Assembly: GCA_031555735.1 (NCBI GenBank)
Contig: JAVBUE010000055.1
Location: forward strand, 11,769 to 75,768
DNA length: 64,000 bases
Source of the DNA: JAJDIA01 sp031555735
GTDB lineage: Bacteria; Bacteroidota; Bacteroidia; Bacteroidales; Tannerellaceae
Reading direction: 5' to 3'
In this document: in pieces, positions 9,645 to 19,187 of the stretch
Layout of the letters: the number at the start of each line of letters is the position of its first letter
Position numbering within the stretch: position 1 is the stretch's first letter
Program-made: the position numbers and the translations under genes
The notes under the pieces: model-generated
Database searches by the model: none
Told to the model about the DNA's origin: nothing
Seen by the model: the letters and a program-made list of their open reading frames with translations, nothing else

Positions 9645-10101
9645 TCGCCTGTTTATTTACCGACGACACATTGATCGTTGCCGATCCGTTGGTATATACC
9701 GTGAGGAAAAACTCATAACTGTCTTCCTCCGTCTTTACGCGGAAACGGATCGTGGCATTGCCTTTCTTGTCGTATTCCTGCTTATAATTCGTTGTCACGG
9801 TATCGAACTTCACGCCTCCTTCACCGCCACCGTAAGGAGCGGAGTATGCGCGACCGAAATAAGGGAGATACGACTGTGCCGAATCGCCTTTGAGTGCGAA
9901 CGTATAAGACGGGGTGAGATTCCTGGATTTCATCCCGGAGGGAATGACGCGATCCACGTCGATGGTAAACCGCTTGGCTTCGACCGCCTGCTTTACCTGC
10001 GCGGCGACCTTTCCTTTATCATCCGGCGTTAAAGCCGAAAGGGATTGACTTCCAAACAGGAAACCAATCCCCAACAAGAGAAATAACCTAATACTCTTCA
10101 T
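9589..10101 (-). CDS. DUF4251 exported protein
   Basis: I chose the ATG at 10101 (MKSIRLFLLL) rather than the one seven codons upstream because it gives a compact signal peptide (hydrophobic LFLLLGIGFLFGSQSLSA). The mature part has the DUF4251 pattern: a helix (KVAAQVKQAVEAKRFTIDVD), a glycine-rich YSAPYGGGEGG turn and paired beta strands ending ITYYGELVFP. Family members are small periplasmic proteins of Bacteroidales with no known function. The last 56 bases overlap the radical SAM gene on the other strand. Confidence 0.8.
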   Translation of the reverse strand: MKSIRLFLLLGIGFLFGSQSLSALTPDDKGKVAAQVKQAVEAKRFTIDVDRVIPSGMKSRNLTPSYTFALKGDSAQSYLPYFGRAYSAPYGGGEGGVKFDTVTTNYKQEYDKKGNATIRFRVKTEEDSYEFFLTVYTNGSATINVSSVNKQAITYYGELVFPPAALPAAD

Positions 10102-10244
10102 AACCTTATTAACTAAACACATCTATATGACTTATCGTATGTGGCAAAGGTTTAACACCTTATGCAACTTTTTTTTACATCGCCTGTTTTAACTATATAA
10201 CAGGATGACCCCTGCAATTGTTCGTTTGTATGGAAATTCTTACG

Positions 10245-10253
10245 TACTTTTAC
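10245..10253 (+). promoter_or_regulatory. putative -7 box (TACTTTTAC) for the calcium ATPase
   Basis: Near-consensus -7 box 20 bases before the ATPase start, with a TTTG at 10225-10228. The 16-base spacing is shorter than the usual 19-21. Confidence 0.35.
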
Positions 10254-10272
10254 GCCCTAATTGTAAATAAAA

Positions 10273-12957
10273 ATGGAGAAAACAAATCAGTATCAAGGTC
10301 TGAGCAAACAAGAGGTTGAAGAAAGCCGCCGGTTGCACGGCGAAAATGTGTTGACGCCACCTAAAAAGAATTCGTTATGGAGCTTATTCCTTGAGAAATT
10401 CGACGACCCGATTATCCGCATCCTGCTGGTAGCCTGGTTGCTGTCCATGGTAGTAGCCGGCGTGCACTGCTGGGGTCCGGATGCTGCCGGCTTCAAAGCC
10501 TTCCTCGAGCCGATCGGTATCTTTTTCGCGATCCTGCTCGCCAGCGGTGTCGGCTTCGTGTTCGAAGTAAAAGCCAACCGCGCCTTCGACATCCTGAATA
10601 CCGTGAACGATGATACGCTGGTGAAAGTGATCCGTGACGGCAATGTGTGCCAGGTCACCAAACGGGAAGTGGTAGTAGGCGATATCGTCCTGCTTGAAGC
10701 AGGCGAAGAAATACCCGCCGACGGCCAACTGCTCGAAGCCATCTCCATGCAGGTGAACGAATCGACGCTGACCGGCGAACCCGTCATCAGCAAAACCACC
10801 AACGAAGCCGATTTCAAGACCGATGTCACCTATCCGTCGAACGTCGTGATGCGTGGTACCACCGTCGTGGACGGGCACGGTATCATGCGGGTAGAGCTGG
10901 TGGGTGACGCCACCGGCTACGGGAAAGTATATGAAGGAGCACAGATAGACAACGACGTGGACACCCCGCTGCAAATGCAGCTCAAAGGGCTGGCCGGGGT
11001 GATCAGCAAGGCCGGCTATACCATCGCCGGCATTACGTTTGCCGCCCTGTTGGTCAAACTGCTCCTCGCGTCGCAGGGGATGGCTCCCATGGAACTCATC
11101 GGCGGGATACTGAACATCTTTATGATCGCCGTCACCCTGATCGTCGTTTCCGTTCCCGAAGGGCTGCCGATGAGCGTCACCCTCAGTCTCGCCCTCAGCA
11201 TGAACCGGATGCTGAAAACCAATAACCTGGTACGCAAGATGCACGCCTGTGAAACGATGGGTGCTACGACGGTGATCTGTACCGACAAGACCGGCACGCT
11301 GACACAGAACCAGATGCAGGTTTATAAAGCCCATTTCTTCGCCCGGGAAGAACAACCGTTGGGTGACGACGAATTGAGTATCCTGATTAAGGAAGGCATC
11401 TCCGTCAACTCAACAGCCTACCTGGATTTCTCGGGAGAGAAGATCAGCACCCTGGGGAATCCCACTGAAGCCGCCCTGTTGCTCTGGCTGCACAGCCGGC
11501 AGGTGAACTACCTGGAGTTGCGCGAAAAAGCCAAGGTAATTGACCAGCTTACCTTTTCCACCGAACGGAAATACATGGGAACGATCGTCCGCTCCTCCCT
11601 GCTAAACAAAAAGATATTATATGTAAAGGGGGCGCCTGAGATCGTCCTCGCCAATGCCAACCGCGTGCTGACCGCCCGGGGCACGGAGCCGGTCGCCACC
11701 TGCAAGGCCGATATCGAAAAGCAACTGCTGGGCTACCAGAACCAGGCAATGCGTACGCTGGGGTTCGCCTATCAGATTATCGACGAAGGACAGGATAACG
11801 CGTTCTTCGTGGACGGACGCCTGCATGGCACCGATCTGACGTTTATCGGCTTTGCCGCTATCTCCGATCCCGTCCGGGCAGATGTGCCCGCCGCCGTACA
11901 AAGTTGTATCCTGGCAGGTATCGGCGTGAAGATCGTGACAGGAGACACTCCCGGCACGGCCAAAGAGATCGGCCGGCAGATCGGGATATGGAACGACACG
12001 GATACGGAGGAGCAGCTCATCACCGGCGTAGGCTTTGAACAACTGAGCGACCAGGAAGCCCTGGAGCGTGTGATGGGTTTGAAGATCATGTGCCGTGCCC
12101 GTCCGACGGATAAGCAGCGCCTTGTCCATCTCCTTCAAAAGAAAGGGGCGGTAGTGGCCGTTACCGGCGACGGCACCAACGATGCGCCCGCCCTGAAAGC
12201 GGCACAGGTTGGCCTGTCGATGGGCGACGGGACATCGGTAGCCAAGGAAGCCAGCGATATTACCATCCTCGACAACTCGTTCAGCAGTATTACCCGCGCC
12301 GTGATGTGGGGACGGTCGCTCTACCGGAATATCCAGAAGTTCCTCCTGTTCCAGCTCACCATCAACGTGGTAGCCTGCCTGATCGTGCTGATCGGCTCAT
12401 TGCTGGGTACCGAATCGCCGCTCACGATCACCCAGATGCTGTGGGTGAACCTGATCATGGATACGTTTGCCGCCGCCGCGTTGGCATCCTTACCCCCCAA
12501 CCAACGGGTGATGAACGACAAGCCGCGGAAGAGCGGACCGGGGGGTGATTTCATCATTACCCGCCCGATGAAGTATGGGATCTTTGGTGTTGCCGCCGCT
12601 TTTGTAACGGTACTGATCGGATTGTTGCTCTGGTTCGAAGCCGGCGATGGGTTAACGGCCTACGAGCTGTCGTGGTTCTTCACCTTCTTCGTGATGCTAC
12701 AGTTCTGGAATATGTTCAATGCGAAAGCGTTCCTCGAAAGCAAATCCGCTTTTGCCAACCTGGAGGGAAGCAAGACTTTCCTGTTTGTCGCCATACTGAT
12801 CGTCGTGGGGCAATACCTGATCGTCACCTTCGGGGGGGAGATGTTCAATGTGGTACCGCTGGTCTGGAAAGACTGGGGCATCATCATCGGGCTTTCTTCC
12901 GTCGTGCTGTGGGTCGGTGAAGCATACCGGCTTATCCGGTATGCCGGCCGCCACTAA
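10273..12957 (+). CDS. PMCA-type calcium-translocating P-type ATPase
   Basis: Exports Ca2+ using ATP at the inner membrane. The 894-residue protein has the P2-type order: N-terminal cation-ATPase segment, actuator domain with LTGEP, transmembrane helix 4 with the ion-site motif VPEGLP, phosphorylated Asp338 in CTDKTGTLT, a nucleotide domain, the hinge GDGTNDAPALK and a C-terminal membrane block with NLIMDTFAA. There is no N-terminal metal-binding domain, which argues against heavy-metal transport. The last four bases overlap the end of the convergent histidine kinase gene. Confidence 0.93.
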   Translation: MEKTNQYQGLSKQEVEESRRLHGENVLTPPKKNSLWSLFLEKFDDPIIRILLVAWLLSMVVAGVHCWGPDAAGFKAFLEPIGIFFAILLASGVGFVFEVKANRAFDILNTVNDDTLVKVIRDGNVCQVTKREVVVGDIVLLEAGEEIPADGQLLEAISMQVNESTLTGEPVISKTTNEADFKTDVTYPSNVVMRGTTVVDGHGIMRVELVGDATGYGKVYEGAQIDNDVDTPLQMQLKGLAGVISKAGYTIAGITFAALLVKLLLASQGMAPMELIGGILNIFMIAVTLIVVSVPEGLPMSVTLSLALSMNRMLKTNNLVRKMHACETMGATTVICTDKTGTLTQNQMQVYKAHFFAREEQPLGDDELSILIKEGISVNSTAYLDFSGEKISTLGNPTEAALLLWLHSRQVNYLELREKAKVIDQLTFSTERKYMGTIVRSSLLNKKILYVKGAPEIVLANANRVLTARGTEPVATCKADIEKQLLGYQNQAMRTLGFAYQIIDEGQDNAFFVDGRLHGTDLTFIGFAAISDPVRADVPAAVQSCILAGIGVKIVTGDTPGTAKEIGRQIGIWNDTDTEEQLITGVGFEQLSDQEALERVMGLKIMCRARPTDKQRLVHLLQKKGAVVAVTGDGTNDAPALKAAQVGLSMGDGTSVAKEASDITILDNSFSSITRAVMWGRSLYRNIQKFLLFQLTINVVACLIVLIGSLLGTESPLTITQMLWVNLIMDTFAAAALASLPPNQRVMNDKPRKSGPGGDFIITRPMKYGIFGVAAAFVTVLIGLLLWFEAGDGLTAYELSWFFTFFVMLQFWNMFNAKAFLESKSAFANLEGSKTFLFVAILIVVGQYLIVTFGGEMFNVVPLVWKDWGIIIGLSSVVLWVGEAYRLIRYAGRH

Positions 12958-14462
12958 ACGTAGGTAGCTACCGTTTCCGCTATTTTCAGGGAAGAGAAAG
13001 GCTTGGTCAGCACATCGTTGCATCCGTTTTCCAGGCCTTTCCGCTGTTCGGTATAATGGCCGTGCTCCGTCATCACGATGACCGGCAGATCGGTTGTTTG
13101 TTGTCGGATCGTCCGGATCGCCTGGATGCTTGCCTCAACGGCGGTGATGGGGATAGTGGTAAGCACCATGTCGGGTCTTTCATCCGTAAACAGGGTGATC
13201 AGTTGGTCTTCATTGGTAGCGTGGATCAGGACATAATCGGCCGACAAGCCGGTGTAAATAGACCGGTAATCGTTCTCATTGGATTCTCCCACCAGTATTT
13301 TTTTCTTTTTCCCTTTGCGGGAGTCCACATGCACAATCGATTTTTCCTTTCCGTTACGTACGCCCTGGTTGCCGAAAGACAACTGGCACGGCAACCGGAA
13401 AGAGAAGGTGGAGCCTTCCCCTAAGCGGGATTCCACCTGAATCATACCGCCCAACAGTTCCACGATGCTCTTGCTGATAGGCAATCCCAATCCCGATCCC
13501 TGTACAAAACTGTCGATCTTCTCAAACTGGTCGAAGATGGAGTCGAGATGGCTTGCCTCAATACCTATACCGGTATCCGCAACAGAAAAAATAAGCGCCT
13601 CTGTTCCATCTACCGCCACCTGCAAGGTGATACTGCCTTCCGCCGTATATTTGATCGCGTTTGAAAGGAGGTTGGTAAGTACCTGTTTGATCCGCCCGGG
13701 GTCTGTATATGCCCAGACAATTACGTCGGGGTGAATGGTATGGAGGGTTACTTCCGGCTTTATCTTCAGCTGGTGGATCCTACCGACATCGTCGATCAGT
13801 TCGTTGATATTCGTATATTGGAAGGTGATCTCTATTTTACCGGATTCGATCTGCGCCAGGTCGAGAATATCATCCACCAGTTGGAGCAGTAGGTTGTTGT
13901 TCGTACGGATGATGCCCATCAGCTCTTCCCGGTTTTCCAGGTTGGTTTCTTCCATCAACACTTCGGAAAAGCCTACGATGGCATTTAGTGGTGTACGGAT
14001 CTCATGGCTCATATTGGCCAGGAAAGCCGATTTCAGCTTGTTGCTTTCTTCCCGGCGCCGCGCCTCGGCCAGTTCTTCAAAACGGCGTACCCTGTCGCCG
14101 ATATCCTGGATCATCGCTATCACCTTATCTTCGCCATACGGTACGATACGAGCCTGGAAATAATACCGGACACCACTCATGTCCAGATGGTATTCGATCT
14201 CTTTCAACTGCCTATCCTGCAGGCAGAGTTGTATATTATGGATGTATAAATCGCTTACTTCGGGCGAATAGATCGTTCTACCGTCCATGCCGATCAGTTC
14301 TTCCAGGCTGTGAAGCAGGCTTTTCCCTTTCGCCATATACACGTCACGCAGAAAAAACTGTGCATCAAAAACAAAAATGAACCCGGGGAAGGCTTCGATA
14401 AGGGTTTCATATCGCTCCTTCAACTCCAGAATTTGTTTGTCTTTGTCATTCTGTACATCCAT
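12954..14462 (-). CDS. PAS-histidine kinase with degenerate receiver domain
   Basis: 502 residues with no membrane segment, so probably cytosolic. A PAS domain spans about residues 14-125. A HisKA domain follows with the phosphorylated histidine in FLANMSHEIRTPL, then an HATPase domain with NLLSNAIKYT, DTGIGIE and GSGLGLPIS. The C-terminal 120 residues (from KKKILVGESNENDY) have the length and end of a receiver domain, including the lysine in LTKPFSS. The acidic pair is replaced by GES, and the phospho-acceptor position reads VLTTIP instead of the usual LMDxxMP. The receiver is therefore probably not phosphorylated. No response regulator is next to it. Confidence 0.88.
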   Translation of the reverse strand: MDVQNDKDKQILELKERYETLIEAFPGFIFVFDAQFFLRDVYMAKGKSLLHSLEELIGMDGRTIYSPEVSDLYIHNIQLCLQDRQLKEIEYHLDMSGVRYYFQARIVPYGEDKVIAMIQDIGDRVRRFEELAEARRREESNKLKSAFLANMSHEIRTPLNAIVGFSEVLMEETNLENREELMGIIRTNNNLLLQLVDDILDLAQIESGKIEITFQYTNINELIDDVGRIHQLKIKPEVTLHTIHPDVIVWAYTDPGRIKQVLTNLLSNAIKYTAEGSITLQVAVDGTEALIFSVADTGIGIEASHLDSIFDQFEKIDSFVQGSGLGLPISKSIVELLGGMIQVESRLGEGSTFSFRLPCQLSFGNQGVRNGKEKSIVHVDSRKGKKKKILVGESNENDYRSIYTGLSADYVLIHATNEDQLITLFTDERPDMVLTTIPITAVEASIQAIRTIRQQTTDLPVIVMTEHGHYTEQRKGLENGCNDVLTKPFSSLKIAETVATYV

Positions 14463-14588
14463 AATAGTCTGGATTAGTATGTAATCAAAGAGATTTCCTC
14501 ACTAAAATACAAATATAGGAAAGATTTAATCGGCAAGCTTTCCATTACCTTAAAAACTACACCCCGCCAACTAAAAAACAGTAAAAAA

Positions 14589-14611
14589 GCAGTCACTTTT
14601 CAGTAACTGCT
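14589..14611 (-). terminator. terminator after tRNA-Thr
   Basis: Hairpin of about 9 bp with one mismatch (AGCAGTTAC / GTGACTGCT on the minus strand), followed by six T's, 13 bases downstream of the tRNA. Confidence 0.6.
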
Positions 14612-14623
14612 TGCTTTTGCGTG

Positions 14624-14696
14624 AGCCGAAAGCCGGACTCGAACCGGCGACCTATTCATTACGAATGAATTGCTCTACCAACTGAGCTATTTCGGC
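14624..14696 (-). tRNA. tRNA-Thr (anticodon CGT)
   Basis: 73-base cloverleaf on the minus strand. The acceptor stem is GCCGAAA/TTTCGGC, the D arm reads GCTCAGTTGGTAGAGC, the anticodon stem ATTCA/TGAAT encloses the loop TTCGTAA with anticodon CGT, and the T arm GCCGG-TTCGAGT-CCGGC is intact. CCA is not encoded. It reads ACG codons. Confidence 0.95.
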
Positions 14697-14731
14697 AACC
14701 TCTTTTCTTTCCGGGCACAAAGATATAATCT

Positions 14732-15193
14732 CTATTCTATATCTGAAAGAAGTTTCGCTAAAAAATCATCCAGATCGGCATCTAAATCTTTCAGCAACGG
14801 ATCATCCAGCCGATATACCTCGTCATCGATGAAGAGCAACTCTTCCACCACTACAAACTCATCGTCCGTCAGACTGACAGACAACGGCCGCATAAAACGG
14901 GGGTGGTTAAACACTTCTTTGGTGGATAATACCGTCAGTACCGCTTTCAGGGTAGCAGCCACCTGTTTGTTAAAGGACGCTTCACTCTCCTTGCTCCCGA
15001 CCCAGTCGAAGATGACGGTTTTCCCTAACACCTTTTCAGAATCGTCACAAATCTGCAGTTCCCCGTTTTCCTTATCGACCAGCATATACAGGTCGCTTAT
15101 CAGATTACCGGAACCATCCTTTGTCAGTTTATCTATAGCGGAAACAATCGTGTTTTCGATTACAGACTGAATTTTTGCCGTTGATGCATTCAT
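14732..15193 (-). CDS. conserved hypothetical, acidic 153-residue protein
   Basis: I do not recognise a named family. The protein has no signal peptide or membrane segment. It begins with a helical segment (STAKIQSVIENTIVSAIDKLTK), has a beta-rich middle (LYMLVDKENGELQICDDSE), and ends in a strongly acidic tail (DDPLLKDLDADLDDFLAKL). It is a small cytosolic protein, transcribed in the same direction as tRNA-Thr just downstream. Codon use and length look like a real gene. Confidence 0.65.
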   Translation of the reverse strand: MNASTAKIQSVIENTIVSAIDKLTKDGSGNLISDLYMLVDKENGELQICDDSEKVLGKTVIFDWVGSKESEASFNKQVAATLKAVLTVLSTKEVFNHPRFMRPLSVSLTDDEFVVVEELLFIDDEVYRLDDPLLKDLDADLDDFLAKLLSDIE

Positions 15194-15254
15194 AGCTTAT
15201 TATACCCTTTTCAAATCATTTGCCAAAAGTAACAATTATTAAAGAACAAACAGG

Positions 15255-16295
15255 CTATTCTTTCCCAATTTGTTGATCCAACTTTCGATTTAGGCGAATC
15301 CGCTCCTGCAAAGCCTCTTTATATAGGTCGCCCAACCGCCTGTCGCGGTTATCTTCACCCACATTATCCTTCCATAGAGTGGAAGCTTTGCCGACCCATT
15401 CCAACGCTTCGTCGAACAGCCCTTCCATCTCACAGGCAAGGGCGATGTTCGTGGCCGCCTGTGCTTTCGTCTTTTCCTTCGACGCACGCTGGTACAACTG
15501 TTTCCATACATCCCCTGCCTCGCTCCACTTGCCGGCGCGGACAAAGGCTGATGCCCGTTTCCAATCAGACCCCAGGGAAGAATAATACCAACGGGTTTCA
15601 TTCTGCCAGTAGGGGACAAAGTTCGGGTAAATCTTGCCCCCGTAATAGATGCCGGCTATTTTGACCGCCTCCTCAAAGGAAGGCAGGAGGAAATCCAACT
15701 CAGCAGCGACCAGCCCCGATTCCGACCAAAAAATACTGTCGTTCATCTGCACGGAGGCGAGCGGGGTCGCCCGGTTAGGCAGGTAAGCGCGGAACATACC
15801 ACCCATATCCATCCGGATCGTCCCCTCCACATACCCTTCGGGTGTTTTTTTCACTTCTTTCTTCAATACGAACAGCAACTTTTCGAGGGAGATGACGGCA
15901 TCGGCACTGGTTTCCCGGCACAGGTCGTCCACCCGGTCGGATGTCAGCTTCTGTTCCGCCAGAAAACCATTGTCGGTACGGAGCGGCTCATTATACAACA
16001 GCACATCGTGGAAATAATCACCTTCCAGTATCGCCTTCCCCAATGTCCGGCAGGCATAGATCAGCGCGCTGTCCACGCTGACCTTGCAGGTATCCTGCAT
16101 CACACCCATGTAGGTGTAGTTACAAACCGAACGTTCGGGTTGAGGCACAGCGTTATTGACAATCAGGATCTTCCCCACCTGTTCCGGGAAGGTGATTTCC
16201 GCCGGGTTGTAGGTCTCAATCTCTAAATAGTTGATCGAACCACAGGAGGTGATACCCATGATTGCCAATATACAAAATGCTCCTTTCAATCGCAT
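15255..16295 (-). CDS. DUF6340-like lipoprotein with TPR-like C-terminus
   Basis: 346 residues. The N-terminus has a signal peptide ending in a lipobox (ITSC near residue 18), so it is expected to be membrane-anchored. The middle resembles Bacteroidales putative lipoproteins now grouped as DUF6340: ILIVNNAVPQPE early and DAVISLEKLLFVL near residue 135. Residues from about 245 form helical repeats of TPR type (AGDVWKQLYQRASKEKTKAQAATNIALACEMEGLFDEALEW), written here only to show position. Function is unknown. It lies 12 bases downstream of the TIM-barrel gene and may be co-transcribed with it. Confidence 0.65.
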   Translation of the reverse strand: MRLKGAFCILAIMGITSCGSINYLEIETYNPAEITFPEQVGKILIVNNAVPQPERSVCNYTYMGVMQDTCKVSVDSALIYACRTLGKAILEGDYFHDVLLYNEPLRTDNGFLAEQKLTSDRVDDLCRETSADAVISLEKLLFVLKKEVKKTPEGYVEGTIRMDMGGMFRAYLPNRATPLASVQMNDSIFWSESGLVAAELDFLLPSFEEAVKIAGIYYGGKIYPNFVPYWQNETRWYYSSLGSDWKRASAFVRAGKWSEAGDVWKQLYQRASKEKTKAQAATNIALACEMEGLFDEALEWVGKASTLWKDNVGEDNRDRRLGDLYKEALQERIRLNRKLDQQIGKE

Positions 16296-16307
16296 GGAAG
16301 CAAGAGG

Positions 16308-17159
16308 TTAGGCGATATCGCACACCGCTTTGAAGTAACCGATCGACTCGGCGATGCCCAGGAACGGATCTTTCATGTCTTTTTCATATTCCAGGCTGCA
16401 CATGCCGGTATAGTTTACTTCCCGCAACATACGGATAAAAGCCGGGAAATCGATCTTCCCGCGACCAATCTCGATCCCCTTGCCCGCTTTGGTGGAATCG
16501 GTCACATCCTTGATGTGTATGTCGAACACGCGGGTGTGGTACTTCTTCAGGTCGGCCACCGGATCACATCCGTTCCGCAGGTCGTGACCGATATCCAGGC
16601 ACATACCGATGCGGGGATCAAGGTCTTTTGTATGTTCCCATACATCGGTTGCATCCGGATAAGTCTTGATATCCGGTCCGTGCAGGTGGATCGCATAATG
16701 GAAACCGTATTCTTTTACTTTCTTGTCCACATACGGCAGCAGTTCGTAATTAGGCACACCCACTACCAGTTTCACGCCCACCCGTTTGGCATAGGCGAAG
16801 GCGTTGTCGATTTCCGCTTCACTCCGCATATAGATGGGGCCGACGGCATAACCGGTCACCTTACGGGCGGCACATTTTTCATGAAATGCCTTGATTTGCT
16901 CGTCTGTGCTGTTCAGCGGCAAATGGAAATCTTTGATACACAGATAGTGGATATCCAACCGTTCCAGGGTCTGCAAGGTCGTATCCAGATCGAAGTTCAC
17001 GAAGGTATAACCTGCCATTCCCAATTGAAAGGGATTCACGGCTTTCGATGTTTTGGGTTTAACCGGATCCGGCGCGGCAGCGCGGATAATCGAACTTGTT
17101 CCCAAGAGTATGGCGCCTGCCATTCCCTGCTTGAAAAAGCTTCTTCTTGTCTGTTTCAT
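16308..17159 (-). CDS. exported sugar isomerase/epimerase-like TIM-barrel protein
   Basis: 283 residues of the xylose isomerase-like TIM-barrel superfamily. A twin-arginine-like signal (TRRSFFKQG near residue 4) is followed by a hydrophobic stretch, suggesting export by Tat. Barrel motifs include HLHGPDIKTYP, MCLDIGHDLRNG, VFDIHIKDV and SLEYEKD near the C-terminus; the Asp/His/Glu positions fit a metal site. Relatives in Bacteroidales act on sugars or inositols, but the substrate cannot be read from sequence. A second, more distant member of this family lies at 23222. Confidence 0.82.
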   Translation of the reverse strand: MKQTRRSFFKQGMAGAILLGTSSIIRAAAPDPVKPKTSKAVNPFQLGMAGYTFVNFDLDTTLQTLERLDIHYLCIKDFHLPLNSTDEQIKAFHEKCAARKVTGYAVGPIYMRSEAEIDNAFAYAKRVGVKLVVGVPNYELLPYVDKKVKEYGFHYAIHLHGPDIKTYPDATDVWEHTKDLDPRIGMCLDIGHDLRNGCDPVADLKKYHTRVFDIHIKDVTDSTKAGKGIEIGRGKIDFPAFIRMLREVNYTGMCSLEYEKDMKDPFLGIAESIGYFKAVCDIA

Positions 17160-17182
17160 GATGTATAAACGTTATTGGTAAC

Positions 17183-19165
17183 TCAAGGTTTCATTTTCGG
17201 TACAAGCACATGGAAAGTAGCCCCTTCACCGAATACGGAGGTAACCCATATCCGGCCGTTCATTTTGGCTACAAGCCCGCGGCAAATGGCCAATCCCAGG
17301 CCGACACCTTTATGCCCGTTTTCCAACTGGACAAAGCGGTTGAAAATACTCTCCAACTGATCTTCATGGATCCCTTCACCGGTATCTTCCACATAGAATT
17401 CCACGGAATCGGCAAGCAGGGTATATCCGAAACGGATATGTCCCGCGCCCGTATGCTTGATCGCATTCGTCAGCAGGTTGGTCAGCACCTGCACCAGCCG
17501 GTTCCGGTCGGTTTCAAGCACAAACGATTCGCACGGGTCGAGGATCAGGTGAACCTGCGGCGTCATCCGGAGACGGATCATCTGGTATATATCTTTCATC
17601 AGCGCGGGCAGATCCTGCCGGCTGAAGACAAGTTGCATGGAATTGGATTCGATCTTGGAGATATCCAGCACGTCGCCGATCAATTGTTGCAACAGTTCAT
17701 TATTCGTCTGGATGATCTCCGCGAATTCACGCCGGTTTTCTTTATCATCCTCATCCACCAATACCTGGGAGAAACCCACGATGGCGTTGAGCGGCGTACG
17801 GATCTCATGGTTCATATTCGCCAGGAAAGCCGATTTCATCCGGTCGGCCTCTTCCGCCTTTTCTTTCGCCAACTGGAACGAGCGTTTACTTTTCTGCGAC
17901 AACCGGTATAAAAAGACCAACAACAGGATAATGCCCAGCATGACCACGCATCCGGCGATCAGGAGGGTGGATTGAAATCGCGCCTGCTCGGCCTGTTCTT
18001 CGATCTGCTGGTTCTTAAGCTCCAGCTTTTCCACTTCATAACGGGTATGGATATCGGCCAACTGGGCATTGTAACTTTCCTGGTTGATGGAATCTTTCAA
18101 CCCCAGCATTTCCTCCAGGATGCGGATCGCCTCATCCTTTTTCCCCTGTTTGGTGTAAATCGTCGCTTTTGTTTTCAAAGCGACATATAAAGAAGCGGGA
18201 GAACGACCCCGGTACCATTTTTCAAGGGTCTCGGTATATGTAAGGGCCTTCCCATACTCGCCCGTTTCCATATAATACATCATATACATCTGCGGGAGTT
18301 CCGTGGTCGAACGCGATATCCGGTACATTTCCGACAGTTCCTGCGCCTTCTGCAAATGCGTCCAAGCTTCGGGCAGGTTTTTATCCACCAGATATTCACG
18401 GGTATAATATCGCTGGATGGTATATTCCCAATCCGACACAAAAGAATCGTCGGCCAACCGCGTAATGCCTTCCGCCTTACATTGATTGATCAGCATATCC
18501 GCTTTTTTCAGGTATTCGATCCGCTCTTTCGCTTCGGGCAGCCGGTTAAACAACTGGCGGAGGATATTCAGCCGCTTGATCAGCGGCGCATCCCGCTTCT
18601 CCATCCGTGCCAGCACGTTGAGGAATAACTCCTTCCCCACATCATACAGTTTATTGGAGAAGTAAACATCACCCATGGCCTGGTCTGCCATCTCCAGCCC
18701 TTCCGGAAAAGGGAGCTCTTTACTCAGCTTGCGCAGGTACTCGATGGTTTCGATCGCCTTTTCCTTATTCCCGCTCCGCGTATAGGCAAAAGCGCTCCAT
18801 CCCAACATCCGGCAGAGATCCTCATACCGGCCGATCCGGATGAACAGCGGCTCCGCCCTGGCGATCCAGTAGCGCATGCTGTCGTCGTTGTTGACATAGT
18901 AGTTCTTCGCGAAGGTGTACCAGGCATCCGCCAGGTATTCGTCCTTTCCTTGCCGAAGAGCCTCCTCTTCCAGCAGTCGGGCATACCTCGTACTGATCAC
19001 GTTCTGGATCGATTGTCCGGTCAGCTCTTTCAGATACGTCAATCGGGCGGTATCCGGCAGCGTGCTCAATATCTTCGGAACACTATCCACCGGTATAACC
19101 TGTTGCGCCCTGACAGATCCCGTCAGGAACAACAACATAAGAAACAAACCGAACAATACCCTCAT
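17183..19165 (-). CDS. TPR-containing sensor histidine kinase
   Basis: I chose the ATG at 19165 (MRVLFGLFLMLLFL) because it begins the signal peptide; the upstream in-frame start would overlap valS. The periplasmic part (about residues 25-390) is made of TPR-like helices. A membrane segment (LLIAGCVVMLGIILLLVFLY) follows, then a HisKA domain with FLANMNHEIRTPL and an HATPase domain with NLLTNAIKHTG, DTGEGI and GVGLGLAICRGL. It has no receiver domain. No partner response regulator is adjacent, so it is an orphan kinase. It starts 22 bases after the valS stop and may be in the same transcript. Confidence 0.88.
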   Translation of the reverse strand: MRVLFGLFLMLLFLTGSVRAQQVIPVDSVPKILSTLPDTARLTYLKELTGQSIQNVISTRYARLLEEEALRQGKDEYLADAWYTFAKNYYVNNDDSMRYWIARAEPLFIRIGRYEDLCRMLGWSAFAYTRSGNKEKAIETIEYLRKLSKELPFPEGLEMADQAMGDVYFSNKLYDVGKELFLNVLARMEKRDAPLIKRLNILRQLFNRLPEAKERIEYLKKADMLINQCKAEGITRLADDSFVSDWEYTIQRYYTREYLVDKNLPEAWTHLQKAQELSEMYRISRSTTELPQMYMMYYMETGEYGKALTYTETLEKWYRGRSPASLYVALKTKATIYTKQGKKDEAIRILEEMLGLKDSINQESYNAQLADIHTRYEVEKLELKNQQIEEQAEQARFQSTLLIAGCVVMLGIILLLVFLYRLSQKSKRSFQLAKEKAEEADRMKSAFLANMNHEIRTPLNAIVGFSQVLVDEDDKENRREFAEIIQTNNELLQQLIGDVLDISKIESNSMQLVFSRQDLPALMKDIYQMIRLRMTPQVHLILDPCESFVLETDRNRLVQVLTNLLTNAIKHTGAGHIRFGYTLLADSVEFYVEDTGEGIHEDQLESIFNRFVQLENGHKGVGLGLAICRGLVAKMNGRIWVTSVFGEGATFHVLVPKMKP

Positions 19166-19187
19166 GATAAATGCAAAGGTATAGTTA

